A stretch of 64,000 nucleotides of DNA. It comes from Thozetella sp. PMI_491 (Eukaryota; Ascomycota; Sordariomycetes; Chaetosphaeriales; Chaetosphaeriaceae). Location: NCBI GenBank assembly GCA_021432635.1, contig MU270096.1:85367-149366 (forward strand), written 5' to 3'. The position numbers were made by a program, and so were the translations under genes. The first letter of the stretch is position 1. Each line of letters begins with the position of its first letter. This document shows, in pieces, positions 57,120 through 64,000 of this stretch. The notes beneath the pieces were generated by a model. The model was not told the origin of the DNA and searched no databases. It was given only the letters and a program-made list of their open reading frames with translations.

Positions 57120-58192
57120 TCACTCGTCGAGAGGGTAGAGCTGGCTGCCAAGGAGCTTGTTCATCTGGAACATGTTGACCTTGCTCTGGCCGAAGACAGC
57201 GTGCATCTTCTCGTCGCAGCGGATCTGGCGTTTGTCGTTGGGGTCCTGAAGGTCGTTCGCCTTGATGTGCTCCCATAGCTTCTTGACGACCTGCGGGCGA
57301 GATAGCTAGGGAGGGTTAGTTCGATGATCATAGCTGAAGTTGGAGCTCCGAGGCACCTACCTGGGGCTCGCCGCACAGCTCGGCGAGCGGGTAGCTCAGG
57401 TTGAAGGGCTTCTGGAAGCCACCGCCCGCCTTGCGCTTGGTGCCCTTAGGGGCGTCCGAGTCGCTGTTGGCCTCGCTGTCGTCGTCGTCGCGGACGCGCT
57501 TGGCGCTCTTCTTCTTGGCAGGCTTGCTCTTGGGCTTCTTGGTCACCTTGGCGTTGGCGCCGCCGCGCGTGGTGCGGGCATGCGCCAGCCGGTTCTCCTG
57601 CGCCTGGAGCTGGGCGGCCAGCTTGGCATCGGCATCCTCGGTGGAGCTCTCGCGCTTCACCTTCTTCTTGGCGGGTGGGAGCGAGACTTCGATCTCGCCG
57701 TCGGCGTCGAGGTCGCCGGCGCCGTCCGAAGGAGAGTGGCCGTTCTCGAGCTTGACGTCGGCACCGCCGTTGGGAGGAGTGGATGTCGCAGGCGACTCGC
57801 CGGAGATAGCGTCGAAGCGAGCCTCGATCAGGCTCTTGATCGCGGACTGGGAGCTCCGGTCAGCTTGGCCATGCAGCGGAAGGATGTGCGCCTAGGGTAG
57901 GGAGGAAGAGGGGGAGACCAGGATGGAGATGGGACGAATGTGAGGGGCGGGTGAGAGAGCATGGATCGTTGCGTACCTTTTGCTCGCTCAGGTCTTTGCC
58001 GGTAGTGGTCTCCAGGCCCTCGCGGACCTTCTTACGGGTCACAGTTTCGAGATCGGCGGAGCTAAGGATGTTGTCAATAATGCGCGTGTACTCCGCCTTC
58101 TCCTCGGCGCTCACTGGCAGCACGGTTAGCAATGGAGCACCAAGCGAGCGTCATACAGGTCGGAGGGGGCTGTCCGTACGTGGGGCGGACAT
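57120..58192 (-). CDS. UAF30: DEK-C plus SWIB domain protein (UAF30/TRI1-like)
   Basis: Likely chromatin or RNA polymerase I upstream-activation-factor subunit. Four exons: 58192-58180 (13 nt), 58113-57977, 57891-57361 and 57305-57120; introns 66, 85 and 55 nt; 288 residues. The first intron (GTACGG donor, GCTAAC branch site, CCAG acceptor) joins MSAP to LSAEEKAEYTRIIDNIL, the expected family start, so the 13-nt exon is credible. The DEK-C domain covers about 5-50 and a Lys/Ser-rich linker with nuclear-localisation stretches (KKKVKR, KPAKKKSAKR) lies between. A SWIB/MDM2 domain at about 200-288 (FNLSYPLAELCGEPQLSRPQVVKKLWEHIKANDLQ..., MNKLLGSQLYPL) ends the protein. The yeast paralogues UAF30 and TRI1 cannot be told apart here. 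Confidence 0.92.
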
Positions 58193-61100
58193 GGCGGTCA
58201 GGTCGCACGGCGCATTCACGGAGGTTGGGTGTTTTGGCCCGACCGGAAGCCACGGTGTCGTGGAAGGCGGCTGGCGGGCTGGCGGGCTGGCGGGCTGACG
58301 GACGGCGGGTCGGTTTCGTGGGGCACGAGGGCGATAGAAATTGTCGGAACGTTTGGGGGAGGGGCGGGCAGGCTGACCACGAGCAGCGCGGTGAGGAATC
58401 ACGAGGAGCGGGGAGCCAAGGACAGAGGGACAATTGCAGCCGGGGATGGAATGCTAGCGCAGCGCATCGGAGGGCGAGAGGGTCGAGGGCGTCGGGTGTT
58501 CTGGGGCGATGGGAAAAAATGGACGGCTGTCCCAGATGGAGTGACGAAACAGGTCCCGACCCCAAGGGAATGTTTTGGCGCCAGCGGGTGATCAAAGAAA
58601 AAAAAAAGGCGGCAGGAGGGGACAAAGTCCGGCCGGTTGCAAGCAGCAGCGACGCTGGCGGGGGCCAAATGTAGGTAGGTAGGTGCAGGTGAACGGGTAG
58701 GATGGCGGCGGCGATGTGGAAGTGAGGATTGTTGGATAGAGCCAACAAGGCGATTGTTTGTGTCGTCGTGTTCGTCTGCGAGGCGGCCAAAGCAGGACCC
58801 GTGCTTTCCCAGCTGCTTGGATGGATGGTCGTTCGGGGATTGGAGGGGGGGTGTTTGGCAGCCGTGCCAGCGAGGCCAAAATCGTGCGTTGATCCGGCTG
58901 AGGCGTGGGTAGTGAGGCGCGTGGCTGGGGTGTGGATACAGCGGGGGACCCCCTTGCGTCGTCTGATCCTTGCCCAATCAATTCTCCGAATTCCCACTCC
59001 CGGCAGATATCCGGGCCCGGCTCGAAGCGATGGAAGCGGGGGATGGTCTGCCGTTCCCCAATCGTTGTGCTGGGTCTTTTTTTTTCTGGGTTCTTTATCC
59101 TCGTACAGGGAAAGAGATCGCTGTTGCGGCTCTCTGTCGCGCCGCCTAGATACTGTAACGTGCGGTTGGAGAGCGATGGGGCGCGGCTGTGGGGAGGGGA
59201 TGAAGAGGGGACGAAGAGAGGGGGGGGGGGGCTCTTAACTACATACCCCGGTCTCAGGCGACTAAGCGCACGCGCACTGCTTTCGCATCCCCTATTCCTC
59301 CTCCCAGGCAGGCCTGGCCGGACCCCCCTCACGGTGTGGCTTGAGCACCCACAACGGGGCTGCACCTGATGCCCATCGCGCATCACCCATAGCGGCGTGA
59401 CCCCCGCTCTCGGCTCCAAGCGGGAGTCAGCCGTGGTAGCAGCCCCAAACAGCGTGCCACTGCCCTACTGGGCCAAAAGGATTCGTCCAACCCGCTCCTC
59501 TGGAATAGGCTGGTGCCACCCCACGAGTGATGCTGAGGTAAGCCATCTCACTCCGTCTGCCTCCAGTGGCCCCAAGTCGCCCTAAGCCGCCCCCAGTCCT
59601 CGGCACCATCGACTGCCTCGTCTTTTAAAATTTTAAATCCGGTAGTTGATTGATGCGGCTACTTCGGAAAGAAGTTGCGGGCTGCTAAGAAGCTCTGTGC
59701 TAGTTTCGGTGCTGGTTTCAATGGCACCGATGCTACCGCTTTTTCTCGGATGGAAAGCCTCGCCTAAGCGTGATAGAAAAGATCCCAACGCCAATCCTAC
59801 GCAGGCAGCTACTTCCGCTAGCCACCATATACTACGTAGCCGTCCTAGCAGTGCAATAAATAGTGAGTAGACAAACACATCCACCATATAAATGAGCCTT
59901 GTTCAGACGAGCTAACAACGATTCAAACACGGTAGCCGCCGCTGTCTCTGCCGTGGTGGATGACATGCCTTGCTAGTCAGCCTCGCCAGCCGGCACCATT
60001 CTTATCCCTCTGTCATCCTCTGTTGCGACCCTCGACCACTCCATCCTCGATATGACAACAATGGTTCATCTGGCTGTGGCCATGGGTAGCTTAGGAAGCA
60101 GATCTTCCATGCCTGGTCTCGCGATGGTTCTCCAGTAGTCTCTGTAGGCCCACGCTGTACGCGCAGGGCGTACACTCGCGCGTGGTACCTATCTTGCTTT
60201 GCCACGAGAGCCATGCATCACCCGCCAGCACCAGCCACTCCGACCTAACCAGGGGGTCTACCACATGGCGGAACCTGCAGGCTTTGCTCAATTGACTACG
60301 GAGTTCGTATGGTCTGACAGTCGAATCAAGATTGGCCAGGGTCCTCCCTTTCCCTTTACCCCACTATAAATGGCTGGAGGAACTATAAAGCTCGAGATAG
60401 GGATATCTGGCGCTTCAAATACTGCTCCTATTGGATAGATCGCCAAGCCACTGCCAGTTTTAAAGATCAAAGGAGTGGCCGGCTTTATACTGACACCTAC
60501 GGACATATTGCATATACTCCAAAAGGTGGGTGTATGCGTGTTCCTTGCACGGCTGTAGTGACCTACCCTTCTCCCATCCCCCCCCGATGCAGATATGGAC
60601 GGAAAAAAAACAGACAGCGCAGCCGGTCAACACATCAGGAAAATTTTCCGGGACTTGGTACTATGCACCTGGCAGGGACTTTGCACTCCGCATTCCTCTA
60701 GTCAGTTGGTACATCACCCCGCCGGAGAAGAGGGATCCCCCCGGACGCTTAGCGCTTATTGGGAATATTCCTTAACGACCATTATACCTAAACCAAAACT
60801 ACAGGATTCGAGGCCTGCCCCTTAAAAACCTAGGTTACCTACGGCCAATTGGAATGCTGCTTTCGTCGTTCCAGTTGCGACACTGACCTCCAGCATGTCC
60901 GCGACTTCGTCTCAGAAGAAATCTTCCTGTGTCCTTGTTCACGTCGGCACAACCACGGTCTACTTCATGAATACACATTTCCCTTATTGTAGTAGCGAGA
61001 TGGACGTCTCGCCCAGCTGGAGAGCCCATTTGGTGTAGATGTAAGTGCTTGGTGGTCACGCGGCAGCAGGCCTGGAAGAGCGGATCGCCTGGCGAAGGTG

Positions 61101-61200
61101 CCGCTGGTAGATATCTCAACACTACCGAGTCAGCAACAGATAGTAAACTCGGGGTTCTTTTCTCGAGGTCAAGATAAGGCGCTGTTAAGCCCGAGCTGTT
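58193..61200. other. 3 kb intergenic, SWIB gene promoter to nitronate monooxygenase 3' end
   Basis: The 58.2-59.4 kb part is C/T-rich on the minus strand, as expected of the SWIB gene leader and promoter. It holds long overlapping minus-strand open frames of Pro/Ser/Arg-rich composition (up to 307 codons) that I regard as chance products of GC-rich, low-complexity sequence. From about 59.63 to 60.8 kb the sequence is more AT-rich and may be old decayed DNA. No gene is supported. Confidence 0.45.
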
Positions 61201-62385
61201 TTACTCCTTTCGTCCAGGAGCGCTAGAAAATTCGTTGAGAGACCGGATGATATCGATGGCATCGCGCCGCGCCTGCTCCACAATGGTGCCGGCGTCATCG
61301 ACGCTGCGAATCAAGCCAATGTTCGCCCCCGCATAAGTAGCTGTCCGGCCTTCTGGGCCCCAGGCGGCATCACCCTGCTTTAGGAGCTCATCGTGGCGCT
61401 TCTTGACCTCGTCGAAGCTCGCCCCGGCCTGGTGCTCTTCCCAGCTCTTGTTGATGATGGTTCGCGGGCTGAACGCCTCGGGCCAGCCAAACGTCCCGCG
61501 GAGGTGGTTGTACAGCTGCGTGCGGGTCGTGGACGACGCCCCGTCTGCGGCCCGGATAACCTCGTTCTGATACCCCGGGGCGATGCGCGCCTCTTTAGAG
61601 GCGAGGAACCGGGTCCCCATCACGGCGCCCGCTGCACCCAGGCCCAGCGCGGCCGCGACCCCTCGGCCATCGGCGATGCCGCCTGCTGCGAAGATTGGGA
61701 GCGAGATTCCGGCGCTGCGGACCGCATCCGCCACCTCGGGAAGCAGAGTCACAAAGCCGACACCGTCGTTCGCTCGCCCATGCCCCCCGGCCTCGGCACC
61801 TTGGATCACGAGGGCATCAGGCCGTGAGCTGCTCTTCGCCGCGTCCAAGGCCTCGCCGAAGGAGCCGACTTGGATCCAAATTTGGGTATCAGGGCTTGCC
61901 TCCCGCAGCCGATCCGTCCATTTGTCCAACTCCGGCTGTCCATCCCTCGGTGCAAAGAGCCACGCCGCACTAGGTTTGTAGGCCGCCACCGCGCGGGCGG
62001 CTTCCTCGAGATCGCCGTTCCATGCCTGGAAGCCGACTCCTACGGGGAGCAGTTGACCTGTCGACGCTCCAAGCGGAGTCTCCTTCAGCAAAGACTTTAC
62101 GGCCTCGAGGTCGGCGGCTGTGCTCTCGGGCTTGAGGCCAGGGCCGATGAAGCCAAGACCGCCGGCGCGAACGATGGCGACGGCCAGCTCCGGCCCGGAC
62201 ATGACGCGCATCGGGGCGCCGACAATGAGCGGTGCCGATGTCCATGGGTACGTCTCCGCCAGACGCTTTCTGTGCTCCACGGCGTGCAGCGACATGGCTG
62301 GCAGAAGGCGCGGGGTCGAGGTTGCGAACGATTGCTTCTGGAGGAGGCGGCTAAGGAATGGCGTAGCGGCGCGCAACTGCCTCAT
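61201..62385 (-). CDS. Nitronate monooxygenase (2-nitropropane dioxygenase family)
   Basis: FMN-dependent enzyme that oxidises alkyl nitronates such as propionate-3-nitronate, detoxifying them. Single exon, 394 residues. TIM-barrel motifs in order: APLIVGAPMRVMSGPELAVAIVRAGGLGFIGPG (FMN site, ~51-83), QGAEAGGHGR with the active-site-region His (~195-204), FAAGGIADGRG and GAVMGTRFLASKEA (phosphate binding, ~230-265). The first 30 residues are basic and lack acidic residues (MRQLRAATPFLSRLLQKQ...), which looks like a mitochondrial presequence; a second in-frame Met at residue 31 (MSLHAVEHRKR) is where many fungal homologues begin. So both mitochondrial and cytosolic forms are possible. Confidence 0.92.
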   Translation of the reverse strand: MRQLRAATPFLSRLLQKQSFATSTPRLLPAMSLHAVEHRKRLAETYPWTSAPLIVGAPMRVMSGPELAVAIVRAGGLGFIGPGLKPESTAADLEAVKSLLKETPLGASTGQLLPVGVGFQAWNGDLEEAARAVAAYKPSAAWLFAPRDGQPELDKWTDRLREASPDTQIWIQVGSFGEALDAAKSSSRPDALVIQGAEAGGHGRANDGVGFVTLLPEVADAVRSAGISLPIFAAGGIADGRGVAAALGLGAAGAVMGTRFLASKEARIAPGYQNEVIRAADGASSTTRTQLYNHLRGTFGWPEAFSPRTIINKSWEEHQAGASFDEVKKRHDELLKQGDAAWGPEGRTATYAGANIGLIRSVDDAGTIVEQARRDAIDIIRSLNEFSSAPGRKE

Positions 62386-63607
62386 TTCGAGAATTCAGAC
62401 TATCCCGGTTGAAATGGCAGTTTAGTGCATTGCGAACGTTGATGGCATTCGTGGCACTATTAAGTCATGCTGAGTCCGCGGAGATGCATACTCGTATGCT
62501 TTCATGAGTCGCTGCCGTGGACGAGGACGATTGACCAGCGAGATTAGCTAAGCACTTTGTGCGTAATCGTCTCGGACGTTGTCCGTGAGGCAGCATGAGG
62601 GCAAACAAGAAGCCGCCACATCGGCCCGGAGCATATTCTGGACGGGCCGGGCATGGCGAGGTGTGGAACTGACGGCTTAGAAGAGACGCCTGCCTCCGTT
62701 GGCTAGGGGTTCTTTGCCTCTTCCCGGTGCCCTCGAGGAGAAGCAGCGCATGCTTAGGAAAGCGCGGCCGTCTGATGTGGCGGAAAGAACAATGGGGCTA
62801 TCATAGACCGGAGGGATTTGGCCAGGCGAACGGAGTCATCTCCAGTCTCGCATTGCTTGCACTTGAGGTCGGATGCACTCCCTTTTAGATCTCGTCAGCT
62901 CCATCCGCAAGGGGGGGTGTGCTCGAGGATGCATAGCCTCGTCTCGACTTGCCCTCCCGCGCGGCGCCCCACATCCTCGCCTCGCCCTGCCATTCCGAGC
63001 AACTACGCCCCATATCTGTGGCGCCGCCTGCTTGCTAGTGTCGTCAACCCGCGCGGCAACTCGCACTCATCTAGGAGTGCGCGCGGCAACCAAGGCCTCA
63101 CCATCTTCTACCTTCCTTAGCAGGGGTCGGTAGAGGGACTTTGGTATGTGCCGCTTCCAAATACAGTCCAACCGCCGCCTTCGACGCGGCAGACCGATCC
63201 ACTCTAGTGATGCGATTGTGCGAATACGTGCTTGGCGGTAGCCAACTACGGCAGGCCGCCTGTGCCTGGCCCTTACTGATTCGGAGAGACGTGGAGCACA
63301 CAGAAGCCGCTCGTTATCCGCCTCCGCGGACCCGCCCACCGCTGCCTCGTCGGGTAGCTCACTATTATTGTGCGTTTCATGAAGGATCGATAGGGTAGAG
63401 CACAAAGATTACAAATTCGAATGTTACCAATCTACTATGTATAGACCTCTGGCAATATAAATACTAGCATCTAGCTGCGGTCGAGGGGGGGGATTGTTTG
63501 TGTACATCAGTATCTCAAGCTTCCAGCCTCAACCCCTTCGCATACCTTAGCCCCACCTGCTAATAAACCCACAACTTGCTACCCCAGTATCCAACCCAAA
63601 GAGCAAT
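62386..63607. other. Divergent intergenic, nitronate monooxygenase / FMN reductase
   Basis: The two genes are transcribed away from each other with 1.2 kb between start codons. Overlapping open frames around 62818-63405 show no coding signature. A clear TATA box serves the rightward gene. Confidence 0.5.
63456..63463 (+). promoter_or_regulatory. TATA box of the FMN reductase gene
   Basis: A perfect TATAAATA lies 145 bp before ATG 63608. It suggests an inducible promoter. Confidence 0.6.
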
Positions 63608-64000
63608 ATGTCGGTCGCCAAGTCCATCGCCATCATCACAGCCAGCACCCGCAAGCCTCGCGTCGGCCCGGATGTTGCCAAGTATGTCAAGAACATTCTC
63701 GACCAAGAGCCCCTGTCCACGCCGGCCGGCACCCCAGTCACTCTGGCGGAAGTAGACCTCGCTACCTTCAACCTTCCGGTCTTGGATGAGCCCATGCCCG
63801 GCCGGAATACCACGTCGGAGGATCACCCCCACGAGCACAGCCGCGCGTGGAGCCGAGAGATCAAGAAGCACGACGCATACGTCCTCGTCACACCCGAGTA
63901 CAACTGTATAGTCTTCCCTTTCCTTCTTTCACCTGCCCCCCACCGCCATAAACTCAGGATCTAATCATGTCGAATAGATACCATCGCCGGTGGTGTCAAG
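63608..64000 (+). CDS. NADPH-dependent FMN reductase / flavodoxin-like quinone reductase (partial, cut by window end)
   Basis: Exon 1 is 63608-63905 and exon 2 starts at 63978 after a 72-nt intron (GTATAG donor, AATAG acceptor), continuing past the window. The splice rebuilds TPEYNYTIAGGVK. The N-terminus (MSVAKSIAIITASTRKPRVGPDVAKYV) has the phosphate-binding loop of the NADPH-dependent FMN reductase family (S-x-R near the start). VLVTPEYN is the conserved segment contacting the flavin ring. Members reduce FMN or quinones with NAD(P)H in the cytosol. About 107 residues are visible; the remainder is outside the window. Its divergent neighbour is another flavoenzyme. Confidence 0.9.

Noticed and set aside
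58074-59419. Long overlapping minus-strand open frames (up to 307 codons) upstream of the SWIB gene
   Set aside because: Pro/Ser/Arg-rich translations in several frames at once, typical of GC-rich C/T-biased leader and promoter sequence; no domain is visible.
59633-59887. 84-codon hydrophobic minus-strand frame in an AT-richer patch
   Set aside because: Could be a decayed repeat, but no family, ends or second copy are visible, so it was not called.

Overview
The window is nuclear DNA of a filamentous ascomycete, most likely a Sordariomycete; a Sordariales/Chaetomiaceae-like source fits the GC-rich, strongly C/G-ending codons, but this is inferred from gene style and not from a marker. Evidence: short introns of about 50-85 nt with GT..AG ends and CTRAY-like branch sites, CT-rich leaders, and fungal families such as a SWR1 ATPase, IRE1, an inositolphosphoceramide mannosyltransferase and a NACHT protein with a fungal-type N-terminus. 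I see no operons, CRISPR arrays, tRNA or rRNA genes, and no recognisable transposase or reverse transcriptase.

Layout. 1-5.8 kb: gene-poor, with simple repeats and one doubtful small secreted-protein candidate. 5.8-16 kb: DHA2-type MFS transporter (+), cysteinyl-tRNA synthetase (-), a conserved fungal protein of unknown function (-), and complex I subunit NDUFB8 (-). 16-23 kb: SWR1 (+), divergent from NDUFB8, then a cupin protein (+). 24.8-28.8 kb: M13 metallopeptidase (+) and acyl-CoA dehydrogenase (-), convergent. 28.8-34.9 kb: gene-poor, with one decayed or unresolved minus-strand gene candidate. 34.9-38.6 kb: IRE1 (+). 41.2-42.5 kb: SUR1-type mannosyltransferase (+). 43-49.9 kb: an accessory-looking block with a secreted cysteine-rich protein resembling cyanovirin-N homology (CVNH) domains (+), a NACHT NTPase of the fungal NLR-like class (+), a spherulin-4/GH135 family secreted protein (-) and a tandem repeat of 86-89 bp units. 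50-54.6 kb: Hel2/ZNF598-type ribosome-collision E3 ligase (-) and a secretory lipase (-). 57.1-58.2 kb: a DEK-C/SWIB protein (-). 61.2-62.4 kb: nitronate monooxygenase (-). 63.6 kb to the end: the 5' part of an NADPH-dependent FMN reductase (+).

The genes do not form one pathway. Housekeeping and stress functions (tRNA charging, complex I, H2A.Z exchange, the unfolded-protein response, sphingolipid mannosylation, ribosome quality control) alternate with secreted or defence-type genes. Recurrent themes are regulation at transcript starts and very small exons: possible dual mitochondrial/cytosolic starts in two enzymes, upstream ORFs before IRE1 and SUR1, C-homopolymers just ahead of two start codons, and exons of 13, 24 and 30 nt. 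Exon boundaries were placed by eye from splice signals, reading frame and family expectation, and every total was checked to be a multiple of three.
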